Shown here in pieces: positions 35,122-48,565 of a DNA stretch of 64,000 nt; position 1 is the stretch's first letter, and every line of letters starts with the position of its first letter. This DNA is from Orobanche coerulescens. Its lineage: Eukaryota > Streptophyta > Magnoliopsida > Lamiales > Orobanchaceae. Made by a program: the position numbers and the translations under genes. Below the pieces are notes generated by a model. It made no database searches and was not told the origin of the DNA. It was given only the letters and a program-made list of their open reading frames with translations. The stretch is from assembly GCA_033398695.1 (NCBI GenBank), contig CM065804.1:51987501-52051500 (forward strand), written 5' to 3'.

Positions 35122-37212
35122 TCAGGATGCGTCACTATAAACCACGAATCCCTCCGTCCCTTGCGGCAAGGAAAGGACAGGTGCTGAAATTAACCGGCTC
35201 TTGAGTTCCTCAAAACTCCCTTGACACGTGTCGGACCACATGTATTTCTTATCCTTCCACAAAAGGTGCGTCATGGGTTGAGCGATTTTAGAAAATCCTT
35301 CCACAAATCGCCGATAATAACCAGCTAATCCGAGAAAACTTCGGATTTCCTTAACATTCTTCGGAGGTAGCCATTCTCGGATAGCCTCCGTCGTCTGAGG
35401 ATCAACATGTACACCGTCTGATGAAATTACATGTTCGAGAAACATCGCTTCGGACATCCAGAACTCACATTTGAAAAACTTTCTATAGAGTTGCTCTCGT
35501 CTCAACACGTCGAGAACCTAATGAAGGTGAACCTCGTGCTCCCCTCGGTCACGAATATAAATCAAAATGTCGTCAATGAAGACAACCACGAACTGATCCA
35601 AATAGTTGATGAAAACCCGATTCATTAATTCCATGAATACCTCAGGTGCATTAGTTAACCCAAACGGCATTACCACGAACTCATAATGACCATAGTGTGT
35701 TCGAAACGCTGTCCTTGCGATATCCGACTCTCGATTTCGCAACTGATGATATCCAGATCTTAAATCAATCTTGGAAAATACTGAAGCTCCCTGAAGTTGA
35801 TCTAAAAGATCATTAATACGGGGTAGAGGATATTTATTCTTGATCATCACCCTATTCAACTCCCGATAATCAATACACAAGCGAAATAAACCATCCTTCT
35901 TCTTGACAAATAACACTGGTGCTCCCCACGGGGACGCACTCGGTCGGATATAACCTTTCTCGGTCAAATCCTCCAATTGATTCTTCAACTCCTGCATTTC
36001 GGTCGGGGCCATCCGATACGGTGCCTTCGATAATGGAGACGTACCAGGCTCTAACTCAATCGTGAATTCCACATCTCTCTGTGGAGGCAAACCAGGTAAC
36101 TCGTCTGGAAATATGTCGGCATATTCTCTCACTACCGGAATATCTGCCAACATTATTGATGATTTCTCGGTCTTGGTCATATAGCACCAATAACCAACAC
36201 ACCCTTGACTGAGTAATTTCACCGCTTTTATCAAGTTGATGACTCTCCCGGAATAGCTGGGATTACCTCCATGAAACACACATTCGACCCCATCGTCTGA
36301 GATGATAGTGACCATATGCTTACGGACACTAATGATGGCATCATGACGATCCATCCAATCAATATCCAAGATGACGTCGTATCTCGGTAAATCTACCACG
36401 ATTAGGTCTGCTAACCAATCACGGCCATGAAGCTGAATCGGACAATCCTTAATCTCATGATTCCCGATAATTCTTCTACCATCAGGTAGACCAATAACAT
36501 AAGGCTCACAACTAGTAGCACTACCCAGACGTAGTCTACTCAAACATGACTCGGAAATGAATGAATGCGATACACCAGTATCAAACAGGATACACACAGG
36601 TTGAGATAGAATATCAAGTGTACCTAAGATCATCCGGGCCTCCGGATCGTTGGTATTCTTCATCTCATAAATTCGGGGCTTGCCGGCCCCCGAACCGGAC
36701 GCTCCAGTCTGATAGCTTTTCGCTCCGCATTTGTTTGCTCCCGTCATCTTGAACGATGCAGACTGAGTGGCCTGATTATGAACAGCTGACTGCTTCAGGG
36801 CCTGAGATGACGCCGAAGTAGGTTTGGAGTCCCTTCGGCAAAAACGGGCCTTGTGCCCAGCAATCCCACAGTTATGGCATGTGATAGTCTGCCTCGGACA
36901 CTTGGTGGTGACATGACCAAGTTTTCCACAGTTGAAACAGGTGATCACCGAACTGGCCGCTCGGGACTGTGATTCCGCGGGTCTGGGCACCACAGGAGGT
37001 CGCTCAGAGAAGGTAGAGCCCGCACGAGGCTTCTTGAAGGTTACCTGACTGCCTTTAGACTGATTACGATTCTTAGACTTCTTGCTCGCAGATGAAGGTT
37101 GCTGCTTAGCAATCTCCTTAGCAGTAAGCTCATAAGTAAGAGCTTTCTCAATTAATTCGGCCAGAGTGGTGCAATTGTGATTAAGTAACTGCATCCGCAT
37201 ACGAGGTTTCAA
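35122..37212 (-). pseudogene. gag-pol: Gag C-terminus, protease and RT of G3
   Basis: A 564-codon open stretch (37212-35518) has two CCHC knuckles ([28 protein letters not shown]), protease active site LFDTGVS and RT through FIDDILIY. After a stop at about 35519 the frame goes on at 35508-35122 with [10 protein letters not shown] and the start of RNase H (VYSDAS). A further stop lies near 35120. Apart from stops, key residues are kept. Confidence 0.9.
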
Positions 37213-37281
37213 CCTCTTGCCGAAGTACTTAATCTTATCCGCCTCGGAGTGAATAATAGATAAGGCGAAAGGAAGAAGTTC

Positions 37282-37965
37282 CTAAAATTTCTCGGCGATG
37301 GTGAGAACATCATCTTTCGCTGAGGGGTCGGGAGTGAGTAATTCTGATAACTTGGACTCTCTGAGTGGGGCCGGATAATACCTCTCCATCATGAGAGTCT
37401 TGAATTGATCCCATGTACATGATCCGTCGGTGGGCTTCAATGATAACCACCATGAATGAGCGCTCTTACTCAGATAGTAAGCCGCAACTGAAACTTTGTG
37501 CCCTTCGGTACACTCTACCATAGCAAACAACTTCTCGAAATGCTCAAGCCAGTGAACAATATCCGCTGGCTCAGATGAACCCTCAAAAGTAGGTGGCCTC
37601 TGGCGAGAGATGTCGCCAATAATACTGCTTACACCCCTCTCTTGCCCCTGAGGTGGCGGCGGAGGAGCCTGCTGATTCTGAGCTGTTGAGTTCTGCATCG
37701 TCTCCATGAGGCATGCCATCTGTGTCATTTGGGTCATCATGCCCTGCATAAAAGCGAGTGGATCAACCCGAATACCTTCTGATTGAGCTGTGTCCCGGGT
37801 ACGACTCCTTGACAGTGAATGATCATTTCCGGGTGAATGAGTGGCAGCGTCGCTGCTCGATGAATTAGCATTGTTCCTCGTGTTCACGCATGTATTCACA
37901 TGATCTCTCGGGTTTCAGCCTGCACCGCGGCCTCTTCCCCCGCGTCCTCTGTCTGCTCTCTCCAT
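37282..37965 (-). pseudogene. gag: Gag N-terminus of G3
   Basis: 205 codons open (37899-37282): an Asn/Ser-rich start, FMQGMMTQMTQMA, a Pro-rich linker, then the capsid region with [12 protein letters not shown] and [10 protein letters not shown]. The likely original start, MERADRGRG-like, is at about 37963 before a stop and shift near 37905. It ends in a stop near 37284; the next open part begins at 37212. Confidence 0.88.
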
Positions 37966-38465
37966 ACTGAAGTAGGAAAGTCACATGATAATTATAGATC
38001 TCATATGAATATCACATTATGATTATGTCATGAAATGATGAAAATGAGCATACGCGCTCTAAGACAGTGATTACATGAATGATTAACTGAGGTGACATGA
38101 TTTCTGATGAAATTCTTGAAATGATTATCTTGAACAAGTTAACAAGATTAATGATACGATCTTTACGATCAACAACTGAGTAATGAAGTGAACTGAGTGA
38201 TTAATGAGTTAACATGATCGACATGATCAAAAATGAAATGATGATTGAGGATTGTTGACTGTTGAATGATGAATGAGTGATTCTTATTGCCAGAAATTAT
38301 ACCATGGCGTCAGAAATCTTACTGTTCTTTGGCCTGAGGGGCTCGGCTCTTGCACAGGTCACACGTGACGCAAAAGTGCAATGATACTAGTCTGATGAAC
38401 GATTATTTCAAATGAGACGTGACTCGGAAGGTAGTATTCAAAACCACTCTTCGATACCAAACTCT

Positions 38466-40948
38466 GTAACACCCCAAACTAGGCGACTATTATAGTGTCG
38501 TGGACCCCCGACTGGGACCCACCAGGCGAATGAAAATTAATGACTTAAATAATATAATCATAGTACCGAACCACATTATATTATCCATTACTACGATGAG
38601 GAGTTTCATTACAACACACCCAAGATAATACAGAATACAGGTATATTTTATATGGAGATAAAATATACAACACTGAATAAAAATGAGTATTCAAACCGAA
38701 GTCTGCAGCGGAAATAAAATGAAGAACACGAATGACTGAACAGGACTGGGGCCCCCTACTAGTATCACTGGGACTCCTTGCCGTCAACGTTCTCTTCCCG
38801 TGTTTTAGCCTTGCCATGACCTAAAAACAACATCCCCAACGGGGTCAGTTACACAGAACAACAATCCTCAAGAGTTGAATAAACACAAACATGATATATC
38901 TTAATTATGAAATGAAGCTGAAGAGAGGCATCATAGTATGCCCATAATGGTATGTGCAAGTGCACAAGATGAGTGTCCGGACACACCCGCCCTTGTACCT
39001 AATTAGTCTCACGGAGGTATGTTACCGTGTGCAGAGTCCATTGTGTCAGTGAACCCGAACACGTGACCATCATGTGCCCGACTAAAAATTCCACACATCA
39101 CCACTCGGCGACGCAATATGAACCCAGAAGGTCATATTAACAGGAATGACCATGATGAAAATTAATGAATAACAATCCGATAAGGTCAAGAATGAATCAC
39201 CGAGATGAAATAATAGTGAAGTGAAGGATAGCTCAATGAAATGATTGGAACCGTCGTTCCTCGTGAATGAAGTGATTATTCGACAATTACAAGTCTCAAT
39301 ATGATTAATACATTATGAATGAATTATGATTATGATTTATGAATGAACAACCACGAAAGGAATGAGTATCCTTTTAACCGAGTAAGAATTAACTTACACA
39401 ATACTGGTGAAGAATGTCCTTCCTCGAACAAATGTCCTACAATGAGATGTTGGTCGCTCGAACAACCTTGATTAACACAATTACCAACAATCCGCTCAAT
39501 TTACGCATCAAACACGATTATTACTAATTCAAAACGTCGATATGACAAAACCAAGTTCATTGGGGCATTATGACAAACACGTTGTAAACAATCTTCGATT
39601 GTTTACAACCAATTCTCAAGTAATCGATACCAAACTTCCAAGGAGTGATACAACCCAACAAAACATCTTCAATACCATCAATAATCCAATATGAATATCC
39701 AATTCGAGATTTCAACATATAATTGAAAACCCCCAAATCCAAATCAATATTCAAAGTGTTCTACAAACAATCCTTTAATAATCCGATAAATATACATGCC
39801 AACTTACAATCATATGTATATCTCTTCATATAACATGATTTTAACATCCCAAAACATCATATTCCATCAATGATTCGGAATCTAGGGTGTTGAAGAATAT
39901 TACCTTTGAAGATCCAACCTCTTAGATCCGATGAATACGTGTTAAATCAACTATCCAAGCTTCACAAACGAATGAAGATGATGAAAACCGAACACCCAAG
40001 TGATTGATGATGAAAAATCTCTCCTAAGAACTTCTCTCTCGGAATTCAAGTGAAGAAATGAGAAAAATAAGCTCAAAACCCCGTCCAGGTACTTAAGTAC
40101 TGCCATGGTTACGGCCGTAACTCGGCCTACTTACGGCCGTAACTCGGCCTACTTACGGCCGTAACATCCCTAAGTCAACGGCCTTGCGGCCGTAACCAGC
40201 CATCTCGTACGGGCGTAACTCGGCCTAGTTAAAAAATCTACCGACAGACATACGGCCGTACCCGCACATGCCATACGGGCGTAACTGGACTGATACAGCC
40301 ATACTCGGCAAGGCTTACGGGCGTATGAAACCTTCGTCGAAACTGACCGGGCACCCTGCTCGAATCGTACGGCCTTAACCGGACAAGCCTTACGGCCGTA
40401 CCTGCCTCATCTTACGGCCGTATGTCGTAACCCTTACGGCCGTAAGCCCTCTTCATCCGACATGTCCTGAAAACCACGAACGCATGTTACGGCCGTAGCC
40501 TGCCTATCATTACGGCCGTAACTCACCTTCGGCCAAAACATCCTTAAGACAATGAATGCATGTTACGGCCGTAATGCATGATCAGTTGCGGCCGTAACTC
40601 ACTGCTGGAAATGACACAATCCGATAACTCCGTCTTCTCGTTACAAAAGGTGAATGATCCGACATACAATACTTGTATGAATGTAATTTAGTCCAATAAC
40701 ACGCGATATATGATACTTCCAACACAAGACTACCATTTACGATGATTATGATAATACTCTCGTCTCGATCTTCAAATGGAGATGAATGATGATCGGTAAC
40801 TGATACACGGTTAAAAATATGCCAACGATGAATACAAATGAATGAATCATGAATGATGAGTGATTATTAATGAGTGACAATTACTGAGTGACAATTACTG
40901 ACTGATAATTATTGAATGATAATGAATGAATTACAACCGGGTATTACA
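38466..40948 (-). repeat. 5' LTR of G3
   Basis: 2483 bp, TGTAACACCCC…GGGTATTACA on the plus strand. TTACGGCCGTAA-type palindromes fill about 40110-40600. The degenerate primer site (element-sense TGGTATCGAAGA) is at 38448-38459. The TATA position is mutated relative to G2. Confidence 0.92.
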
Positions 40949-41197
40949 CCACTTGGATGTGTGTTTGAAATTAAAGGTGGGAATATAAAGTAATGAAGTT
41001 GATGTATGATGTTAAATGTGGGTCCATCAATGGAAATTTTGTAAATGATATTAGTGTAGTTAAAGTAATGATGTTGATGTGTGTGGTTAAAGTTATTTAA
41101 AAAAGATTTCCTAATTTGGCAAAAGTGAAATGTATAGAAAGATTGTAGACGGACCGAAATGGCAAAATATAAAGGAAGATCATGAACGGAGGGAGTA

Positions 41198-41648
41198 GTA
41201 TCTAACTCAAACACCTTTTCACAGTAAACTGTTTTAAGTCCACGTGCTATGTCTGAATTTAAAACGTTTTATCCTTTAATAATTTTAAAGACACCTGGAC
41301 TTTACTACCTTAAATACCATGATTTCAAAATTCAAACCGCCGTTTCATGCAATAGTAGACGATGAACCGTCAGAAGTGGGACCGGCTATCATTTTAAAAC
41401 CGATGTATTAAACATACAAGTTACATCTGAACCCATCCTGTGCGTTCTTTCAAAAGATGGTTCCTATCTCTTAAATCTGACCGTTCACTTTTATCCTAAT
41501 CTTCCCTGCACCCTATAAAAGGATAGTACATTGCTCCCACGGACTTCTTATGCTTTCTGCATTTTAACAAGTCTTTAGCAATATGTCTACATATTTTCTG
41601 CATTTCTTTGCTTAATTCCCTGTTACTTCACTTCTCTTTGCTTGAAAA
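41198..41648 (+). promoter_or_regulatory. CoS non-coding stretch with TATA-like box before its third ORF
   Basis: No coding content until ATG 41649. CTATAAAAGG at 41513-41522 lies 127 bp upstream of that ATG in a context resembling a plant core promoter. It may be an internal promoter for the third ORF; this is inference from position and sequence only. Confidence 0.35.
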
Positions 41649-42683
41649 TGTCTACCTCACAAACATCTTCCAGCTCTCTCAAGAAAAAGGAATCTATTAT
41701 TGACGGGCGCATCTTTGCCAAATTTGTTGGGATGGGGAGGATTACTCTTGAAGGAGAAGATGAAATCGGCATGGACTTGGTTGTTGCTAGAGTAAAGCAA
41801 CAAGGCATGTATAGCCTGGGAAGTCATCATTCTGACACCTACGTTGAACATATAGTGGAGGAAATATATCTGGATACTACCTTGAAATACTCCTAGCAGA
41901 AGAAAGGCGCCGAAATTGCTGACATGATTGGGACTGTGCAAGGGATTGAGATCCATCTGAACAAGAATCTTCTCGAGAAGATCTACAAACTGCCTTCAGA
42001 CGGCCCGAAGATGGAGGAACTGCAGACCTTTGGGTATGAAAGCTTGCTGTCTGAGTACTAGAAGTTGTTTACTGGCACTTCCATGGCCACCAATGTTCGT
42101 CCTTCTTGACACAAGAAGAACTTCACTCTCCCATACGTCCACCTTGATGATTTTTGCTGCTGTGTCATTGAGAACAGGACTGGTGCATTTAAAATGTGCA
42201 ACAACTTAAGGTACAGAATGATGGTCGCCATCATGTCTGGCGAGAAAGTTAATTGGTGTCAAATTATTTTGACGCAAATCCAAGAAGAGGCTTCTAAGCC
42301 TGAGTCTACCAAGAAATCATTTGGCCTTATGCTGAATCACATCCTCACTCTTTGCGGAGTGAAGCAATCTACTGACGCCAAGAAGATTGGCACTGGAAAG
42401 TTTGTCGATAGAATCAGACCCACCGTATACAACAAAACACCTCTCATTGCTGACAGGCCCAACTCTCTCAACATGCCAACCTATAGTGACCTGAGGGTCT
42501 GAAGAGCTCGAGTGATGTGAATAAAATGAAAAGGAGTATTTCCGACAGCAGCTCTCCAAAAGCTATCGAGAAGAAAAGAAAGAAGACTAAGAAGTCTTCT
42601 AAGGCTCAACCTACGGTGACTACAGTGGTCACTGTAGAAGTCCCATTGACCGCTCCTATCGCTAAAAATCTCCCACAGGGCGC
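41649..42683 (+). pseudogene. third (env-position) ORF of CoS, N-terminal part
   Basis: Starts MSTSQTSSSSLKKKES and reads through three stops (about 41894, 42058, 42106) in largely one frame. It includes a VQGIEIHLN…LEKIYKLPSDG stretch that resembles the domain often called 'putative plant transposon protein' in the third ORF of plant retrotransposons. A Lys/Ser-rich basic run (KRKKTKKSSK) and a Thr/Val-rich stretch follow up to 42683, where N1 is inserted. Position between pol and the 3' LTR matches the env-like ORF of SIRE-type Sireviruses. No signal peptide or membrane segment is evident; function unknown. Confidence 0.65.
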
Positions 42684-42873
42684 TGTAATACCCGAGATTT
42701 TCGTTCCGGTTACATTAAATTTTCTTTTTACGGTTTAGCGGATTGTTGTCATTCATGTCTTTGGGATCGTGCGTCACGTTTGGACACGTGTTTGGTTACG
42801 ATTCAGATCATTGTGTGTTTGTCATCCCGAAGGGAGAGTATAGTTGTTGATATGAATTTTGGTTCGATATAGG

Positions 42874-43246
42874 TGTAGCGTAAACTAGTAGGTGGTGTAG
42901 CGCGTGCTACCGTGCAGAGTTAGTACACGCTATTGAGATAGTTAGCGCATGCTAACTGTTAGCCGAGATAGTACAGAAGATACTGCTTTAGGCTAGGGAG
43001 TTGATTTGCGCACGCTATGTACTGGTATTGCACGCGCTAAGGTGCAGCATTTAGAGCACGCTACGGGTATGGTAGTGCACGCTAACTAGTAGTTCGAGGC
43101 AGTACAGAAGCTATTGGACTGGGTCTGGAGGTCTCGTTATCGCATGCTGACTATTGTAGTTAGCACACGCTAACTGTACGTTTTGGCAGAATGCTTGTTT
43201 TAATGTTTTGATAGCGCAAGCTAATCAGGAAGATTAGCGCACGCTA
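42874..43246 (+). promoter_or_regulatory. U3 palindrome array of N1 5' LTR
   Basis: TAGCGCACGCTA-type sites, many mutated, at about 42874, 42897, 42920, 42942; 43006, 43028, 43051, 43072; further copies to 43246. The first two groups repeat after 132 bp. The spacer carries TACAGAAGCTATTGGACTG at 43103-43121. The TATA box TATATATATT follows. Confidence 0.82.
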
Positions 43247-44162
43247 AGCTGTCTAGTATATATATTGGACAGCAGTCGTTTTTCACCATTTCCACTTTAT
43301 TTCCTCTTCTCCCCGTGGGTCTTAGTCGAGGGCGACTAGGGTTCGTGATCTTGGCCGATTTTGTTCCATCCAAAGGTGCTTTGGAGTATCCCAGGTGATT
43401 ATAATATCATCTAATCCATTGTTCTTCGTCGGATCGAGGTATTTTTCTTGATTCCCTAGAGTTGACCTTTTTGGGAGATTTGTTCTTGATTTCGTAGTCA
43501 ATCCGATTTTGATGAATCGATTATTGTTAAATGATGGTGTTGAACATATCCTATGGATTGTATATCCATATTTCTGTTTCGTATATTGTTGTGTTGTAGA
43601 GGAGTCTTGAGTATTTAATGTTAGATTAAATGTCTTAATGAGTTTCCTTCGGTTGTTGGGGGCGATTTTCGTTGCTATTAATCTTGCTCCTCATTGTGAT
43701 TGTGTTTTCGTTGTTCTTGAAGAAGTTGTAGGTTACGAGGCACTTCGACCGATCCATGTTCGTCAGAGTATTTGCGTGCCTATTTCGAGGCAAGTATCTT
43801 GCCCCGACATTTTGTGTTTCGTAGATATAATAATTGGTAATCGACTATGTGTGATATTTGAGTACTCATAATGAACTTTCAAAGGATTGGTATAATCGCA
43901 TTAACGGCTTTATTTCAAAATGCTCGAGTACTTTGTGAATAGATAAACTTTACGAATACGTTGTATTGTGGTTGCGAATCGAAGTATATTTTCTTCTGTT
44001 ATGTGACTATTAAAGCTCTCTGTCCTCGTTAAGGGTGGTATGCTGGAATGCGTATTTATTTGGTTGGTTTGTAATGTTGTGTTGTATTACTTGTTGACTC
44101 CTTTCTAAGGAGGTGGTACCATTCGGTGTTGTTTGGGAATTATATATTCCCGTGGTGTATGA

Positions 44163-44560
44163 TTGTATATATTCACTCTTGGATGGACTGACAAGTCCTC
44201 AAAGGGTTCCGTTGCCTCTGGTGCGGTTCCGCGAATATTTTTGGGTTAACCACTCTGGGAGGGTCCGACGAGTCCTTAGAGGGTTCCGTTGCCTCTTGTA
44301 CGGTTCCATGGTTAATCACGCATATAAATGAAATGTGACGTACAATGAGACTTGGTTACTCCGGAATACTAGTCTTGAATTCGATTGATTATATATATTC
44401 ACTCTGGGATGGATTGACGAGTCCTCAGAGGGTTCTGTTGCCTTTGGTGCCGTTCCACGAATATTTTGGTTTGTGATTATATATATATTCACTTTGGGAC
44501 GGACTAACGAGTCCTCATAAGGTTTCGTTGCCTTTGGTGCGGTTCCACAAATATTTCGGT
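44163..44560 (+). repeat. degenerate repeats in transcribed part of N1 LTR
   Basis: Four units centred on CTGACGAGTCCTCAGAGGG then TTCCGTTGCCTCTGGTGCGG then TTCC, starting near 44163, 44253, 44387 and 44481. The same set is in the 3' LTR at about 50065-50465. Confidence 0.75.
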
Positions 44561-45185
44561 TAATCACGCATGAAACTGAAATGAGATGTAATGAGATTTA
44601 GTGATTACGGAATACTAATCTTGAATTATATGATTTCATTTATTCACCATCGATAGAATGTGACCCTAAGTTATTTACCATTGTTTGGTTCAGATTATTA
44701 TATTCTTGGAATATGATGTGTATGGCTCGTAATTGCAATTTATACTTGCACTAGCAAAATTCCAGTTTGCTAACCCATGAGTAATCAGGGGTGGATGCCT
44801 GTTATTGCATTCAGGAACATGCAGTATTCTTGGGGAGCAAACCACGGGATCGGTACGGAGGATGATGAAAGATAAACGATACTAATCACATGAAGACTAG
44901 TACTTGGTACTGGTGGTCGTATTGTATTTTCTTTTCCGCTATAGTGTTTTCCCGTCGTATGGGAGTGTTGCTGTATTTTGACCCTTGCATGGGTACGAGA
45001 CGAGATAAAGATGTATATGAAGTTTAAGTTGTATGTTATTAATGAAAGGCCAAATCGGTATACTGATTCATATTTAGCCATGTTGGCATTTGTTTTGATG
45101 TCTTGTTTTGGAATCTAGCCTGGTAGATTCTCACTCAGAGGGTGTGCGGCGCTATAATATTCCCGAGTGGATTGGAGGTGCTACA

Positions 45186-48100
45186 GAATATGGTGTCAGA
45201 GTTTAGGTTGTGGAAACCTAGGCTGTCGGCTCAAGTCGTTTATTGTTGAGTCTTGTCTTGTCGGATTTTGTCTGACTCAGTTATGTCGCAACGTGTTGTC
45301 TGAGTTATCGATCGTGATTAGTATCGTGTTACATCCATCATCTTCGTGCGAATTGTGGATGTAAGTATCCCCTTTTATGTGTATTATCCTTGTTTCATGA
45401 CTCTGTTTACATACGTGTCATGGAGATGGAATTCGTATTTGATACTTGTGGTATATTACGTGTGTAATGAGTTGGATGTATTGATGGATTTGACACTGAG
45501 CGGTGTAGTATGATATGAAACCTTGAACCTTGATGTGTTTCAAGAAATGTATCGACGGTAGAGTTTGTTGAGAAACTCAGATGCATGGTTTTAACATGCG
45601 TTTGAATTTGGGAGCAATGAGTTATATTTGATGAATTGGTGATTTTGAATCTCGTGTAGACGTGTTTGAGAATTGCCTATTTTGGCTAATTGTTGTTATA
45701 TGCTACAAACGTGTTTCCATTAGAAGATATGTCTACTGCATGCGTATTTGAAAATGCTCTCCTGTAATTTCATAGACTTTGAATAAGTTTGTGGAAAACC
45801 AATTTTCGAAAATGTTTTGACGGTGCGGTTAAGCGGCAGTTTCGTGTAGATTTTGAAAATTGTTTGAAATTGGCGAGCCAGCCTTGTATTCTCAAATGAA
45901 ACCCAACTACGGTATTTCAAAGAGGTGTTTTAAAGTATTTGGACATTTTGTAAAAAGTTACCGTCGTTAATCTTTTGTTATGTTTGAGAGGATTTTTTGG
46001 AAATAATTTAAACGCATTGGTTTTATTTTCAAATAATTCGAGTACACGATTTAATAAAAAAACTTTCACATCATAAAACTTTTATATTTCAAAATAAAAA
46101 TGTGATCTTTACCTTCAAAAATATATAGTGAAAGATGAAAAATCTTACTCGGTTTAAACTTTAAACTAGGAGCGGAAAATTATCTGTATTGAATCGGTTA
46201 ACGCACGCTAATTGTGTAATTAGCGCACATTTAGATGTGATGTGTGCGTAACGTGGATTTATCACATAGAGTAACAGACTAGAGATTAAACTAAAGCGAT
46301 GGCTTGTGAGGCCGAGTGACTCGATTTATTGTGGTGTTGCCTTTCTTGTTAAGGAATTTTGGTTTAGTATCCGATTGTGTTATGCATTAGTTGGACCGGC
46401 TTTGTAACTCGTATGATGTTATCCGAATGAGGTTGTTGGTTGTGTAAGTGATTAGTGCTAATATGAATGGTTTGTTCAATTGGAAATGATTCGGTGAAAC
46501 CTTCGAGGGTCAATGCTAAGAGGGCATGACCACGCGATACCTTGTGTGTTGTTATTTGAGATGATGATAAGTGCTACGTGGTCATCTTGATAATGTCGAA
46601 CTCGAGGAAACTTGTTGTTCCGTGTTATTATTTTGCAAAGATTTCCAAAGCAACCGGTTATGAACTATGGTTCTAGTCTTGATAAAACAGTCCTAGGTAC
46701 CAAAAGTACTTTCAAAATTTTATTTCGAATAAACATACAGATTCAAAGATTTTCTAATTATATTATTTAACTGAATACCTCATAGAGTTTTTGAAGAAGA
46801 TGTTATCAATAGTTGAGTACCATTATATGTAATTTTATTACGGTCGCGTTTATGTCAGTATGGGTTGTAAGTCTTTCGGTTAATACGGTTATATGATCTG
46901 TCAATTACGACCATGAGATCCTTTTTGTGATGTTGGAGTTTTTAAATATTTTGAAAACCTATGATTTGACATAATTTGGACAAATAGTCACGTACTTTAG
47001 TTAAAAATAAACTTCCAATCAAACATTTTGGTAGTAGAGGAAAGATCTCAATTTTTATATTTGGATTCCAAATAACATTTCCAGTTATAGATGATGTCTT
47101 CGGAAATTTCACATTTTCAAATTTGATTTTCAAAGTCGAGATGCGAATATAAAATTTCCTCTTCTACAAAAGAAACAGTGTTGATGAGTTTTAGGAGAAA
47201 CATGATTCGCCTTCTTTTTTCAAAAGTTTTGTTTACATGGAGTGCATACAGTGTCAATATTATTACTTATGGCGATAATGCCGATTTCATAATTCGTGTG
47301 ATAGTATGAATGCTCAGTCATATTGTTTATATGCATAATATTCCCGTCCTTGTTAGAAGATGAGAATGAGGTTATTGGAGTTAACGCTCTTTGAGTTTTA
47401 ATTGTTTCGTGACCCATATAGTGTCGTTTTCGTGTGAAGCGAGAGCACACAAACTCGTATATGGTATGCATGCTCTACGGATTTTTATATTGGGGTTATC
47501 AACACTATTTTGGATCATTCATAAATGATAGCTGATTTATGTAATTAAGCAACATCCTATGATAACTTACGATCGTAAGCTTTATGAAGTTGGCAGTACC
47601 ATTTTAGTGTTTTATATTGTGCCTTGTGCGGATACGTAGGGTGTTAATATATCGCGAAGTCGCTGCTAAGGTGTTTGGAGAGCGAATTCCTGTTTCCACT
47701 CCAGGAGAGCCAAACAATAGTAGATGAAGATTCTGAGAGTCGTTGGTCGGGATCGATCTCGGTGTACAGATTCAATAATTAATGTTCTGCTCGGTTGAGC
47801 CATTTTCATATATCATGAATGAATGTTCATCGGAATTGCGCCTCAGAAGCTATATTTCTTTCTACCCTCCTATTTTGGGGTAAATCTGATAGCCGTTCCA
47901 GAGTAATCCGGAGATGCTACAATTTTGTCGCGTGAATATAAAACTTCGTTGATCTAGTCCGAAATGGTTGGTTGTTTCCACAAGTTCATTTTAACATGTT
48001 CAATCGGGTTAAGGACTTGCACGTTAATGTTTGGATGCAAAATCGTGTTATTCCCGAGTTGTGACATTGTTTCGGGTTAATTCGTTTATCATTATGACCT

Positions 48101-48565
48101 TTTCAAGTTTGGTTCGACTCTCGTGAGCCCTATGCAAAATGAACGTCTTGTAGTTTTACAAGTTCTTTTAATGTCTTGAGTTGAGGTGTGAAATTCGATC
48201 ATTGTTGTCCGATTATTGTTCTTCGATCTCGTATCGTGATTATTGATCATCTGGGCCACTTCATAATTTCCTTAAGTTTCGGGAATCTTCATAGTTCATC
48301 TTCCAAACCATTGGGTTATCGGAATTTCATACTTGTTCAGTGTTAGACCCATGTTTTGGTTGTTGTGTTGTTCGTATTAATCAACCGTAGTGATTTTGTT
48401 CGTTGAAATTTGTTAACACTCTGGCGTAGCGAATCGGACTGTAGCACTACATGAGGTTTGTTGTGTGCCATCATCAATAGATAACGTGTGTTGTCTATGT
48501 TTGCCTTGCACTGATTGTTTCATGTTTTAAGTTTCGGGACGAAACTTATTTTTAGTGGGGTAGAG
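45186..48565 (+). other. non-coding interior of N1
   Basis: No reading frame of note; AT-rich. It begins with the primer site and an AGGTTGTGGAAACCT hairpin. An isolated pair of palindromes (GTTAACGCACGCTAA, ATTAGCGCACATTTA) is at 46198-46232. It ends with GTTTCGGGACGAAAC and the PPT. The first ~70 bp resemble the N2 interior. Confidence 0.75.

Larger units (their letters stand above)
24364..40948 (-). mobile_element. Tekay-like gypsy G3, minus strand, split by G2
   Basis: Outer ends TGTAACACCCC (24364) and GGGTATTACA (40948) are flanked by identical 5 bp duplications CCACT (24359-24363 and 40949-40953). 5' LTR at 38466-40948, interior at 33222-38465. The 3' LTR survives only as 24364-24392 and about 32590-33221; the rest is replaced by G2 or lost. 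Same protein family as G1, but the LTR palindromes are TTACGGCCGTAA. Confidence 0.9.
24259..41195. mobile_element. Stowaway-type MITE, split by the G2/G3 insertions
   Basis: Left end CTCCCTCCATCCATGATCTT and, on the other strand, right end CTCCCTCCGTTCATGATCTT form terminal inverted repeats of about 33 bp, flanked by TA (24257-24258 and 41196-41197). The element's own sequence is 24259-24363 plus 40954-41195, about 347 bp. These are Tc1/mariner-derived Stowaway hallmarks. It has no coding capacity. It sits in the 3' non-coding part of CoS. Confidence 0.88.
42684..45185 (+). repeat. 5' LTR of N1
   Basis: TGTAATACCCGAG…GGAGGTGCTACA. Palindrome array at about 42874-43246, TATA at 43257-43266, repeats in the transcribed part at 44163-44560. 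Confidence 0.92.

Noticed and set aside
43638..43871. Short frame repeated at 49544-49777 with a hydrophobic start
   Set aside because: Lies within both N1 LTRs; no homologous motif or codon constraint visible.
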